From the NCBI RefSeq assembly GCF_000740775.1, contig NZ_JFGS01000011.1:62001-126000 (forward strand): DNA of 64,000 bases, in the 5' to 3' direction. Below are positions 18,432 through 27,005 of this stretch, in pieces. Every line of letters starts with the position of its first letter. Within the stretch, counting starts at the first letter, position 1. A model generated the notes under the pieces. It was not told the DNA's origin. It searched no databases and saw nothing but the letters and a program-made list of their open reading frames with translations. The position numbers and the translations under genes were made by a program. This DNA is from Haematobacter missouriensis. GTDB lineage: Bacteria; Pseudomonadota; Alphaproteobacteria; Rhodobacterales; Rhodobacteraceae.

Positions 18432-19244
18432 TCAGCGGTTCGCGGGCGTCCACCACAGCCGTCGGAGATCCTCCGCCGTCGCGCGCGGCCGCATGGTCTG
18501 TCTGGTGGTGGCCGCGACGATGGCGGCGTTGTCGGGGGCAAGACTGCCGTCGGGCAGATGGAGGTTGTTCTCGAAGCCCACGCGCGCATGGCCGCCATGC
18601 GCCGCACCCGCCGCCATGAAGGCCGCTTCCTGCCGGCCAAAGGCGCAGAGCATGAAGGCATGGCGGGCGATGCCGGCGGCCAGATAGGCGTCAAGCTCCG
18701 CCCGCTCCGCCCCGGTGCCCGAATAACGGCCCATCACGGGCAGGATCGCCAGCGGGCCTTCCGGCAGCAGGCCGCGCCTCTGCAATGTCTCCAGCCGTGC
18801 GACATCGGCCGTATCGTAGAGAATGATCTGGTGGAGCGTGCCCCACCCCTCCATCCGTTCGAACAGGGCGGCGCCAGCGGATTCTCCGCCCTCCGGCATG
18901 ATCTCGCGCAGCGCCAGCGACACGGATTCCGGCCGAAGCGCATCGACAAGCGCGATCTGCTCGGCAGGGGTATAGCGGCCGACGGCCTCCGTCGTGACCT
19001 GCACCACCAGAGCGTCACCGGTGACGGCGCGGATCGCCGCCTCCGCCTCGCGGTAAAGGTCCGCGTCGAGCACATGGCCCCCGTCCGCCCCGCGCACGTG
19101 CAGGTGGATCATCGCCGCGCCTGCCGCAAGGGCAGCCTCCGCCGTCGCGGCGAGTTCCGCGGCAGTCATCGGCAGGGCGGGATGGTCCGCCTTCGTGCGT
19201 CGCGCGCCGTTCGGGGCGACCGCTATCGCAAACGGCCGCGTCAT
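18432..19244 (-). CDS. BKACE family beta-keto acid cleavage enzyme (DUF849)
   Basis: 270-residue TIM-barrel metalloenzyme. The family condenses a beta-keto acid with acetyl-CoA, giving acetoacetate and a new acyl-CoA. The metal ligands are His47 and His49 in MIHLHVR and Glu225 in RVGFENN. Compared with the lysine-pathway enzyme Kce (as I recall it, Glu14 and Asp231), the matching positions are Arg15 (NGARR) and Asn226. The substrate is thus probably not a cationic amino-keto acid. It overlaps the transaminase gene by four bases, suggesting that the transaminase makes its beta-keto substrate. Confidence 0.88.
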   Translation of the reverse strand: MTRPFAIAVAPNGARRTKADHPALPMTAAELAATAEAALAAGAAMIHLHVRGADGGHVLDADLYREAEAAIRAVTGDALVVQVTTEAVGRYTPAEQIALVDALRPESVSLALREIMPEGGESAGAALFERMEGWGTLHQIILYDTADVARLETLQRRGLLPEGPLAILPVMGRYSGTGAERAELDAYLAAGIARHAFMLCAFGRQEAAFMAAGAAHGGHARVGFENNLHLPDGSLAPDNAAIVAATTRQTMRPRATAEDLRRLWWTPANR

Positions 19245-20596
19245 GCGACGGCCTTCAGCGAGGTATCGATGGCATGGCCGAGCCGCTCCGCGATCAGGGC
19301 GATCTCATCGCTGCCGATGATGAAGGGAGGCGCCAGCAGAACGTGATCCCCATGCGTGCCATCCACCGTGCCCCCGCCCGGATAGACCATCAGTCCCTCC
19401 GCCATCGCGGCTGCCCGGATGCGGCCATGAAGTTTCAGCGCAGGATCGAAGCTCTCCTTCGTGGTCCGGTCCCGCACCAGTTCCACCCCGATGAACAGGC
19501 CGCGCCCGCGGATGTCGCCCACGTGGGGGTTTCCGGCCAGCCGGTCACCCAGCACGGCACGCAACGCTGCTCCCGCATCCCGGCACCGGGCAAGAAGGCC
19601 GTCCTCCTCGATCACATGCTGAACCGCCAGCGCGCCGGCGCAGGCGGTGGCATGACCGATATAGGTGAAACCGTGGTGGAACACGCCCGACCCGCCGGTG
19701 ATCGCGTCGTGGATCTCCCGTGACATCAGACATGCGCCGATCGGCTGATAACCGGCACCCAACCCCTTCGCGCAGGTAAGCAGGTCCGGCACCACGCCTT
19801 CGTCCTCGCAGGCGAAAAGGCGTCCGGTCCGGCCCATGCCCGACATGACCTCATCCAGAATCAGCAGCACGCCGTACTGGTCGCAGATCTCGCGGATGCG
19901 CTTGAAATAGCCGGGGGCGGCGGTCACGGCACCGGCCGTTGCGCCCACGACCGTTTCCGCCACGAAGCCGATCACGGTCTCCGGCCCCAGTCGCAGGATC
20001 TCGGCCTCAAGCGCGTCGGCGGCGCGGAGGGCGTAATCCTCCATGCTCTCGCCCTCGCGGCGGTAATGGTAGTCGAAGCAGGGCTCGATATGGCTCGCGG
20101 GCAGCAGGATCGGTTCATAGACCGCGCGGCGCCCCGGATTGCCGCCGATGGAAAGCGCGGCGATCGTATTGCCATGGTAGCTTTGCTGGCGGGCGATGAA
20201 GTGCCGCCGCTGCGTCTCCCCCTTCTCCCAGAAGTACTGGCGGGCAAGTTTCAGCGCCGTCTCATTGGCCTCCGAGCCGCCGGAGATGAAATAGACGTGC
20301 TCCAACCCTTCCGGCGCGCGGGAGATCAGGTGATCGGCCAGCGCTTCCGCGGGCTCGGTGGTGAAGAAACTGGAATGGGCGTAGGGTAACCGGTCGAGCT
20401 GCGCCTTGATGGCCTCGATCACCCGCCGGTCGCTGTGCCCGAGGCAGGAAACGGCAGCGCCCCCGGAGGCATCCAGATACCGCCGTCCGGTGCTGTCGAT
20501 CACATAGGGTCCGTCGCCCCCGATCGCCACCGGCAAGGTTCGGGCGGGGTCGCGATGCAGGATGCGCGTTTGGTTGGCGGTCAGATCCTTGGCCAT
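19241..20596 (-). CDS. Class III PLP-dependent aminotransferase
   Basis: 451-residue omega-amino acid transaminase-type enzyme. Visible landmarks are YLDASGGAAVSCLGHS, YFISGGSEANETALKLARQYF, ARQQSYHGNTIAALSIGGN, LLILDEVMSGMGRTGRLFA and the PLP lysine in DLLTCAKGLGAGYQPIGA. It transfers an amino group from an amine or omega/beta-amino acid to a keto acid; the substrate is not predictable. I start at the ATG at 20596, preceded by GAGGA; the upstream in-frame extension to 20695 lies inside the rpiR gene and looks non-coding. One base separates it from rpiR; it overlaps the BKACE gene. Confidence 0.9.
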   Translation of the reverse strand: MAKDLTANQTRILHRDPARTLPVAIGGDGPYVIDSTGRRYLDASGGAAVSCLGHSDRRVIEAIKAQLDRLPYAHSSFFTTEPAEALADHLISRAPEGLEHVYFISGGSEANETALKLARQYFWEKGETQRRHFIARQQSYHGNTIAALSIGGNPGRRAVYEPILLPASHIEPCFDYHYRREGESMEDYALRAADALEAEILRLGPETVIGFVAETVVGATAGAVTAAPGYFKRIREICDQYGVLLILDEVMSGMGRTGRLFACEDEGVVPDLLTCAKGLGAGYQPIGACLMSREIHDAITGGSGVFHHGFTYIGHATACAGALAVQHVIEEDGLLARCRDAGAALRAVLGDRLAGNPHVGDIRGRGLFIGVELVRDRTTKESFDPALKLHGRIRAAAMAEGLMVYPGGGTVDGTHGDHVLLAPPFIIGSDEIALIAERLGHAIDTSLKAVA

Positions 20597-20597
20597 G

Positions 20598-21473
20598 TCA
20601 ATCCTCGGGAGGCAGGTAGGCGGAGCGTTGGGAAAGGCGGGATTCGCGCAGACGCAGGGCTGCCAGCCCCGCCTCTCCGGAACGGGTGAGAACAAGGCTT
20701 GTCAGCCCCTCGCAGAGCGCGACAAGCCCGGTGACGGAGGCCAGATGCGCCGGAATATCGGTGGTCGTGGTCAGCGTGATATCCGACAGCCGGGAGAGCG
20801 GGCCGAAGGGTGCGTCGGTGACGGCGATGACCCCCATCCCGTGGCTGCGCGCGTGGCGCGTCGCTTCCACCGTTTCACGGCTGTAGGGCGCTATGGATAT
20901 GGTAACGAGGGTCGCCCCCTGCGGCAAGGCGTCGATCTCGTCCAGCATCATCCCGCCCGTGCCGCCGATGAGCCGCACGCCGGGGCGAAAAAGCGACAGT
21001 CCGTAGGCCAGCCCGTACGCGACGGAGTGACAACTTCGAAGCCCGAGTATCCCGATCTCGGTCGCCGTCGCCAACCTGTCCGCCGCCTTGGCAAGGGCGG
21101 GGTGCTGCGCCTCCGCCAGACCGGAGGCCGCGTTTGCCGTCTCCGCCTCGGCCAGCCGCAGCAGAAGATTGCTCTCTGACCCAAGCTGATGCGCGACCAT
21201 ATCGCCCGCCCGCCGGGAAAACACTGCGGACCGGTCCTCCGTCAGCCACTGCTGATGCAACGCCTGAAACTCCGCCCAGCTTGCGAAGCCCAGCGTCTGG
21301 AGCAGTCGGAGCACCGAGGCGGGAGAGGTTCCCGCCTTGCGCGCCGCCGAGCGCAGGCCGTGCAGCGCGATCTCCGCCGGGTGTTCGCGGATATACCTCG
21401 CCGCTTCCTGCGCCTTTGGGGAAAGGCCGGGATAGAGCGCGTCGATTTGATGATGCAGGGTGCTGACGGTCAT
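20598..21473 (-). CDS. RpiR family transcriptional regulator (HTH and SIS domains)
   Basis: 291-residue regulator. The N-terminal 80 residues form an RpiR-type helix-turn-helix (ARYIREHPAEIALHGLRSAARKAGTSPASVLRLLQTLGF). Residues about 120-260 form a SIS domain (VAYGLAYGLSLF, GATLVTISIAPYSRETVEATRHAR) that binds a small effector. It is the first gene of the transaminase-BKACE-TAXI-TRAP operon and probably controls it. I use the ATG at 21473; an upstream ATG at 21524 would begin inside the operator-like repeat. Confidence 0.92.
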   Translation of the reverse strand: MTVSTLHHQIDALYPGLSPKAQEAARYIREHPAEIALHGLRSAARKAGTSPASVLRLLQTLGFASWAEFQALHQQWLTEDRSAVFSRRAGDMVAHQLGSESNLLLRLAEAETANAASGLAEAQHPALAKAADRLATATEIGILGLRSCHSVAYGLAYGLSLFRPGVRLIGGTGGMMLDEIDALPQGATLVTISIAPYSRETVEATRHARSHGMGVIAVTDAPFGPLSRLSDITLTTTTDIPAHLASVTGLVALCEGLTSLVLTRSGEAGLAALRLRESRLSQRSAYLPPED

Positions 21474-21520
21474 GAATGGAACGGTTGTTTCATGAATGAT
21501 GATGATATGAAACATTCGTG
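21471..21520. promoter_or_regulatory. Operator-like repeats in front of rpiR
   Basis: GTTTCAT (21487-21493) and ATGAAAC (21507-21513) form an inverted repeat with a 13-base spacer. CATGAATG occurs at 21471 and again at 21491, exactly 20 bases apart, and its near inverse CATTCGTG at 21513. The repeats lie between rpiR and the divergent cytochrome gene, where autoregulation is expected. Inference only. Confidence 0.45.
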
Positions 21521-21604
21521 TCAATGCGAAACTCGTCCGCTAAGAGGCTGTTCAACCGGTTCCTCCGTGTTAAGCTTCCTAGACAATCTGGAGGAGACAG
21601 CCAC

Positions 21605-22081
21605 GTGAAGACGGTAGCTACCCCTCGGTCGGCGCGCTCCGCCGGCCTGTTTCTTGCCCTCGGACTTCTCTGCCTCGGAGCAGCGCCCGGTCCCGTTCAT
21701 GCAGAGGGCGAAGCGACCAACCCCGCGGTGCGCGAGCGGATGGCGTTGATGAAGGATATCGGGCGGAACCTGAAATCCATCGCCGACATGGTTCAGCAGA
21801 AGGTCCCCTTCGACAGTCATGCAGCCCAAGCCGCAGCGGGCACCATTGCCACCGATGCCGGGCGTATCCACACGCTGTTCAGGCCGCAGGAGAGCGACCC
21901 CGCCTCCGAAGCGCTTCCGGCAATCTGGGAGAAATGGGACGATTTCGTCGCCCATGCCGACAAGCTCGCCTCCGCCGCCCAGGCCATAGACGCAACTTCT
22001 GCCGAGACGCTCGCTGCCGGTTTCCGGCCTATGGCGGGCACGTGCAAGAGTTGCCATGACAACTACCGCATGGACGATTGA
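21605..22081 (+). CDS. Cytochrome c' family protein (cytochrome c-556-like)
   Basis: 158-residue periplasmic four-helix haem protein with the single haem motif CKSCHDNYR at the C-terminus, as in cytochrome c' and c-556. A signal peptide follows the start (ARSAGLFLALGLLCLGAAPGPVHA). The GTG at 21605 has GGAGGAG upstream; the open frame continues to 21518 but the extra residues are not signal-like. Cytochromes c' bind NO or carry electrons; the role here is unassigned. It is transcribed divergently from rpiR. Confidence 0.88.
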   Translation: MKTVATPRSARSAGLFLALGLLCLGAAPGPVHAEGEATNPAVRERMALMKDIGRNLKSIADMVQQKVPFDSHAAQAAAGTIATDAGRIHTLFRPQESDPASEALPAIWEKWDDFVAHADKLASAAQAIDATSAETLAAGFRPMAGTCKSCHDNYRMDD

Positions 22082-22653
22082 CCGACTGCTTGGCTCGCGG
22101 TCGGCAGTTAACTCGCACCCCGCAGGCGGGAGATGATGCAGATTCCCCCTGCGGGTCGCTGGCTACACTTGGCCCGCGGGGTTGTCCTCGGGTGATTCTC
22201 CGTTGATCGGAGGCGTATGGCCTTGCCTGCGCGACGATTATACGGTTTCGACCGTCACCGATTGGCTAGGGCGAGAGCTTGGCAGGGCGTCTCGGCCATC
22301 CACGTCGGCTGACCGGAACGTCAGGGCCGAGACGGACACTGCGCCGGTCAGGGCCGGAAAACACGAGCATTGCTCTGGAGCTGGAAAGCGAGGGCCAGGC
22401 GATGTTGCCGGCGAGATCCATTCCAGGCTGCATCCCCCGGACGCTCGCGCCCCCCTCGTTGAGCGCTGATCGCGGCCTGAAGATCAGCGCTTCGGCCGGT
22501 TATTGCGCTGTCCTCCGCCAACTGGGGAGCGGGGGTAGTGTTCCGCCCTCCGGGCTTGAATATCGGACGGCCATCGCGCTCCTGCCGACACAGCATGGCC
22601 TCGCCATGTGCGGGGCGCTGGTCCGGCACCTCAGACCGTGCTAGGCGAAATTG
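22082..22653. other. Long intergenic gap without a recognised gene
   Basis: 572 bases between the cytochrome gene and an AEC permease. Small open frames of 95-121 residues exist on the plus strand (22182-22469, 22279-22644), but their translations look like neither a known family nor natural composition. Inverted repeats near 22119-22153 (CCCGCAGG...CCTGCGGG) may be the cytochrome terminator. The gap may hold the remains of a lost gene. Confidence 0.5.
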
Positions 22654-23583
22654 ATGCTTCCGGTGTTTCTCAAGACCTTGCCCTTTTTCGCGCTGATCGG
22701 CCTTGGCTGGATCGCGGCGCGGCGGGGTTTCTGCCCCCCGGAAGCAACGGCTTGGCTCACGCGATTCGTGTTCTTCCTGCCACTCTCGGCAATGCTGTTC
22801 GGCTTCGCTGCCTCGCTGCCGCTTTCAGCGCTGCATGAGCCGGTCTTTATCGCCGCCTATGCGGGTGCGAGCCTTGCCGTCTATGCGTTGACGGGAGCGG
22901 TCGCGCTTCTTCGGGGCTGCACGGTGGCGGAAGCGGCGGTGGAGGCGCAGTGCGGGGTGGTGGGGAATACCGGCTTCTTCGGCCTGCCGATGTTCGTGAC
23001 GCTGCTCGGCCCGAAGGCAGCGGCACCGATCCTCATCATGCTGCTCATCGACCTTGTCGTGTTTTCCACGCTCATCACGGTCATCATGACGCTGTGGCGG
23101 GACAGGCGGTTCGACCTGCGCATCTTCCCCTCGCTCGGGCGCGGGCTCATCGGCAACCCGATGATCGTGTCGATGGTGGCGGGGGTACTGTGGTCGGCCT
23201 CGGGTGTGCCGCTGCCTGCTCCGGTCAAGGAATTCGTGACGCTCCTTGGCGCGGCTGCAACGCCTTGCGCGCTGTTTGCTATCGGCGCCTCGCTCGCGGG
23301 CCGGAATGCGGAGCGGCCTGCGGTCGCGGCGTGGCTGTCGGCGGTGAAGCTGCTGCTGCACCCGCTCACCTGTGCCGTGGTGGCGTTTTGGCTGCTGCCG
23401 GTCGATCCCTTCGCGGCGGGGCTGATGGTGGCGACGGCCGCGCTCCCGGTTGCGGGCAATGTCTATATGCTGGCCCAGCACTACGGCGTGGCGCCGCTGC
23501 GCGTTTCGACGGCCATCCTGTTCTCCACGGCGGCGAGTGTGATCACGCTCCCGCTCATCATCGCACGGGTGCTCATGCCATGA
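22654..23583 (+). CDS. AEC family transporter (second copy)
   Basis: 309-residue membrane protein with about ten helices, opening with [26 protein letters not shown] and containing [18 protein letters not shown] and [24 protein letters not shown], the AEC pattern also seen in the gene at 4903-5841. Likely exports or imports an organic acid. A TTG directly before the ATG is an alternative start. Its TGA overlaps the following ATG, so it is coupled to the UPF0178 gene. Confidence 0.86.
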   Translation: MLPVFLKTLPFFALIGLGWIAARRGFCPPEATAWLTRFVFFLPLSAMLFGFAASLPLSALHEPVFIAAYAGASLAVYALTGAVALLRGCTVAEAAVEAQCGVVGNTGFFGLPMFVTLLGPKAAAPILIMLLIDLVVFSTLITVIMTLWRDRRFDLRIFPSLGRGLIGNPMIVSMVAGVLWSASGVPLPAPVKEFVTLLGAAATPCALFAIGASLAGRNAERPAVAAWLSAVKLLLHPLTCAVVAFWLLPVDPFAAGLMVATAALPVAGNVYMLAQHYGVAPLRVSTAILFSTAASVITLPLIIARVLMP

Positions 23584-24038
23584 CGGCGATCTATGTCGAT
23601 GCGGATGCTTGCCCGGTCAAGGCAGAGGCCGAGCGGGTCGCAACGCGCCACACGCTGCGGTTGTTCATGGTTTCTAACGGTGGGCTTCGCCCCTCGCCGA
23701 ACCCGTTGGTCGAGATGATCTTCGTTCCGGCCGGCCCGGACGTGGCCGACGACTGGATCGCTGAGCGAGCGGCGCGCGGCGATGTCGTGGTGACGAATGA
23801 CATCCCGCTTGCGGCACGGGTGATCGAGCGCGGCGCGCGTGTCGTGCGACCGGAAGGGTCCGTGCTGACGCAGGCCAATATCGGCCCCGTGCTGGCCCAG
23901 CGGAACCTGATGGCTGATATCCGTTCGGCCGACCCGTTCCTGCAGGGGGGCGGACGCCCCTTCGCCAAGGCCGACCGATCCCGTTTTCTGGATGCGCTGG
24001 AGCGGGAGCTTCGCGCCGCGATGAAGGAAGCCCCATGA
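23580..24038 (+). CDS. YaiI/YqxD (UPF0178) family protein
   Basis: 152-residue DUF188 protein with the hallmark opening [21 protein letters not shown], then [39 protein letters not shown], a PIN/NYN-like nuclease-fold pattern with conserved acidic residues. Biochemical function is not established. Coupled by ATGA overlaps to the genes on both sides. Confidence 0.93.
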   Translation: MTAIYVDADACPVKAEAERVATRHTLRLFMVSNGGLRPSPNPLVEMIFVPAGPDVADDWIAERAARGDVVVTNDIPLAARVIERGARVVRPEGSVLTQANIGPVLAQRNLMADIRSADPFLQGGGRPFAKADRSRFLDALERELRAAMKEAP

Positions 24039-24676
24039 CCGCAGCCGCCGCATCTCCTCCGAAGGCCGTCGTCTTCGACATCGGCAACGTGTTGCTCGAA
24101 TGGCAGCCCGAGCGCTTTTTCGATGGCCTCATGCCCGCCGCGGACCGGGCACGGATGTTCGCGGAGGTCGACCTGCACGCGATGAACGACGGCATAGACC
24201 GGGGCGAGAGTTTCCAGGACGTTGTCTATGACACCGCCGACCGTCACCCCGCCTGGGGCGCGCAGATCCGCCTTTGGCACGACCGCTGGCTCGATATCGC
24301 GCGGCCGGAGATACCGGGGTCGGTGCATCTGCTGCGGGCGCTCAGGCAAAAGGGGATCCCGGTCTTTGCGCTGACCAACTTCGGGGTGGAGACATTCGCC
24401 CTTGCCCGTAAAGCCTATCCCTTTCTGGACGAATTCGACCGGCGCTACGTCTCGGGTGAGCTTAAGGTCATCAAACCCGATCCGCAGATCTACGCGATTC
24501 TGGAGCAGGACAGCGGCGTTGCGCCTGCCGACCTTCTGTTCACCGATGACCGGATCGACAATATCACGGCCGCCAGTGCGCGGGGATGGCGGACACACCA
24601 TTTCGACGGGCCGGAGGGCTGGGCGCGGCGGCTTGTCCGCGAAGGCTTGCTGACGGAGGAGGAGGCACGGCCATGA
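24035..24676 (+). CDS. HAD-IA family hydrolase
   Basis: 213-residue haloacid dehalogenase-like hydrolase. Motif I reads [12 protein letters not shown], with Gly in place of the second Asp usually needed for phosphatases, as in epoxide hydrolase-N/YihX relatives. Motif II is FALTNFG, the motif III lysine is in [10 protein letters not shown] and motif IV in [10 protein letters not shown]. It probably acts on a small phosphorylated or halogenated compound; the substrate is unknown. Coupled at both ends by four-base overlaps. Confidence 0.88.
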   Translation: MTAAAASPPKAVVFDIGNVLLEWQPERFFDGLMPAADRARMFAEVDLHAMNDGIDRGESFQDVVYDTADRHPAWGAQIRLWHDRWLDIARPEIPGSVHLLRALRQKGIPVFALTNFGVETFALARKAYPFLDEFDRRYVSGELKVIKPDPQIYAILEQDSGVAPADLLFTDDRIDNITAASARGWRTHHFDGPEGWARRLVREGLLTEEEARP

Positions 24677-25596
24677 CCATTGAGATCATCGGCCCGGAGG
24701 CGGAGGCCCATCTGGACTGGATCGCCCTGACGGAGGCGTTGAAGCAGGGGCACCTGCTGCCGCTCTCGGGTATAGGCGATACGTTTCTTTACCGCGAAGA
24801 TGACACTCTCCTCTCCCGCTCCGCCTGGATCGACGGGCTGGGCGTCGCGGTGAAATCCGCGACCATCGTGCCGGAAAACCGGCGGGCGGGCAGGCCGCTC
24901 GTCAACGGGGTCGTCACGCTGTTCGATGATGTGACCGGCTACCCGCTGGCGCTGGTCGATTTCCATCTGGTGACCAAGTGGAAGACGGCGGGAGACAGCC
25001 TGCTCGCCGCGCGGTTGCTGGCGCGGCCCGACAGCAGGCATATCCTCATCGTCGGGGCCGGGGCGGTCGCGGCCTCCATGATAGAGGCCTATTCGGCCGC
25101 TTTCCCGGAGGCGCGCTTCCGCGTCTGGGCGCGAAAGCGGGATGCGGCGGAGGCGCTGGCGCTGCGTTATCCCGGCGTGCAGGTGGTGAGCGATCTCGAG
25201 GAGGCCACCAGCACCGCCGACATCATCGCGACCTGCACCATGTCCTCCGAACCGGTGATCGAGGGGCGCTGGATCCAGCCTGGAACGCATCTCGACCTGA
25301 TCGGGGCCTACCGTCCCGACATGCGTGAGGTGGATGACGAGGCGATGCGGCGCGCGAGCATCTTCGTCAACGCGCGCGCCACCACCGTTCACCACATCGG
25401 AGAACTGATGAAGCCTATCGCGACCGGCGTCATCACCGAGGATGACGTGATCGCCGATTTCTATGACATCGACCGGGGGGATTTCCGGCGGGAGAGCGCG
25501 GAGGAGATCACGCTCTGCAAAAACGGCGGCGGCGCGCATCTGGACCTGATGACAGGCCGATACATCCTCGACGCCTGGCGCGCTCGGAACGGCTAG
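24673..25596 (+). CDS. Ornithine cyclodeaminase/mu-crystallin family protein
   Basis: 307-residue NAD(P)-dependent enzyme with the mu-crystallin fold: VKSATIVPENRRAGRPLVNGVVTLFD near residue 60, the Rossmann motif HILIVGAGAVAASMIEAY near 123 and the catalytic-region GAYRPDMREVDDEAMRRA near 215. Family members include ornithine cyclodeaminase, alanine dehydrogenase and ketimine reductases. The C-terminus departs from canonical Ocd, so substrate is left open. Its TAG shares the bases CTAG with the stop of the convergent MFS gene. Confidence 0.85.
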   Translation: MTIEIIGPEAEAHLDWIALTEALKQGHLLPLSGIGDTFLYREDDTLLSRSAWIDGLGVAVKSATIVPENRRAGRPLVNGVVTLFDDVTGYPLALVDFHLVTKWKTAGDSLLAARLLARPDSRHILIVGAGAVAASMIEAYSAAFPEARFRVWARKRDAAEALALRYPGVQVVSDLEEATSTADIIATCTMSSEPVIEGRWIQPGTHLDLIGAYRPDMREVDDEAMRRASIFVNARATTVHHIGELMKPIATGVITEDDVIADFYDIDRGDFRRESAEEITLCKNGGGAHLDLMTGRYILDAWRARNG

Positions 25597-26843
25597 GCCG
25601 TCGCGCCCCGCATGGCGTAGGGACGTTCGTTCACAGGCAAGTGGACGAGCGCCGAAAATGCGCCGATCCCCACACCGATCCACCAAACCAGGGTGTAGTT
25701 GCCATACATGTCGTAGAGCGCGCCCCCAAGCCAGACACCCATGAAGCTGCCGAGCTGGTGGCTGAAGAACACCAGCCCATACAGCGTTCCCATGTAGCGC
25801 AGCCCGAATATCTGCGCGACAAGTCCCGAGGTCAGCGGCACGGTGGCGAGCCAGAGCGAACCCATCGCCGCCGAGAACAGCAGCACCGAGCCCGGCGTCA
25901 CGGGCGCCATGATGAAGGCCGCCGAAACGACCGTCCGGGCGAGGTAGATCCCCGCGAGCAGGTATTTCTTGGAATAGGTCTTGCCCAGCATCCCGGCGAG
26001 GATCGTGCCGCCCACGTTCATCAGCCCGATGACCGCGATGGCCAGCGCCCCCAGCGCAGAGGTGGAGGTGATGCCGATAGAGGACAGCCAGCTTCCCGCG
26101 CTGATCGGGGCGCACAGCTCCGTCACAAAGGCCGGGAAGTGCGCGGTAATGAAGCCCAGCTGATAGCCGCAGGAGAAAAAGCCAAGGAAGATAAGGATAT
26201 ATGACGGGTCTTTCACGGCGCGGGCGAGGACACGCCCCAAGGGTTCGTCCACCTCGGTACTTGCCCGCTCCGGCGCGCGAATGAGGGGGAGCGCGAACAG
26301 CGCGCAAAGGATGGCGCCGGCGAAAATGACGAACACGGTCTGCCACGGAAACTGCGCCAGCAGCAGTTCGGCGATGGGGGCGCCGATGATCTGGCCCGCC
26401 GATCCCGCCGCGGTCACAACGCCGAGCGCAAGGGACCGGTTGTCATCGGAGGCGGAGCGCCCGACGACCGCGAGGATCACGCCGAACCCCGTGCCGGCAA
26501 TACCGAAGCCCACCAGCACCTCGAGCGACTGGACCATGCCGGGCGTTGAAGCCCAGGCGGTGAGCACCAGACCCGCCGCATAGAACAGCGCCCCGATGAT
26601 GATCGCCCGCTTGTCGCCCCAGCGCTCCGCGATCGCGCCGAATACCGGCTGCCCGATCCCCCAGGCGAGGTTCTGGATGGCGATGGCCAGCGAGAAGTAG
26701 GAGCGCGGCCAGCCGAATTCCTCTGCCACCGGGATCTGGAACACTCCGAAGGAGGCGCGGATCGCGAAGTTGATCAGGATGATGATGCACCCGCCGATGA
26801 GTATCGGGGTGAACAGGCGGTCGCGGCTCAGGGTGTTCGTCAT
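25593..26843 (-). CDS. MFS transporter (oxalate/formate antiporter-like group)
   Basis: 416-residue twelve-helix inner-membrane carrier. The first loop region (PVFGAIAERWGDKRAIIIGALFYAAG) is the MFS motif A, and the middle charged loop (RAPERASTEVDEPLGRV) separates the two six-helix halves. No substrate-specific signature is recognised. It converges on the cyclodeaminase gene with overlapping stop codons and is divergent from the glycosyltransferase-like gene. Confidence 0.88.
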   Translation of the reverse strand: MTNTLSRDRLFTPILIGGCIIILINFAIRASFGVFQIPVAEEFGWPRSYFSLAIAIQNLAWGIGQPVFGAIAERWGDKRAIIIGALFYAAGLVLTAWASTPGMVQSLEVLVGFGIAGTGFGVILAVVGRSASDDNRSLALGVVTAAGSAGQIIGAPIAELLLAQFPWQTVFVIFAGAILCALFALPLIRAPERASTEVDEPLGRVLARAVKDPSYILIFLGFFSCGYQLGFITAHFPAFVTELCAPISAGSWLSSIGITSTSALGALAIAVIGLMNVGGTILAGMLGKTYSKKYLLAGIYLARTVVSAAFIMAPVTPGSVLLFSAAMGSLWLATVPLTSGLVAQIFGLRYMGTLYGLVFFSHQLGSFMGVWLGGALYDMYGNYTLVWWIGVGIGAFSALVHLPVNERPYAMRGATA

Positions 26844-27005
26844 GGGAGTCTCCTCGCCTACAGGTTTTGCGTGGCACGGCCCAAACCGTCAATTGATGAT
26901 TTGTGATGGAAGCATCACGGAATGCGAAGGATGCGCGGCGGAGGGGTAGTTGTGTCCCTCGCAGTCAGCGGATAGGGTCGCGCGCGATCTTTCAGGAGGA
27001 TGAAC

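Noticed and set aside
21541-21570. AGAGGCTGTTCAACC as a fifth copy of the dispersed element
   Set aside because: Only the left-end-like bases match; no inverted right end or core follows before the cytochrome gene.
22182-22644. Small plus-strand frames in the gap after the cytochrome gene
   Set aside because: No recognisable family, atypical composition and no ribosome site.
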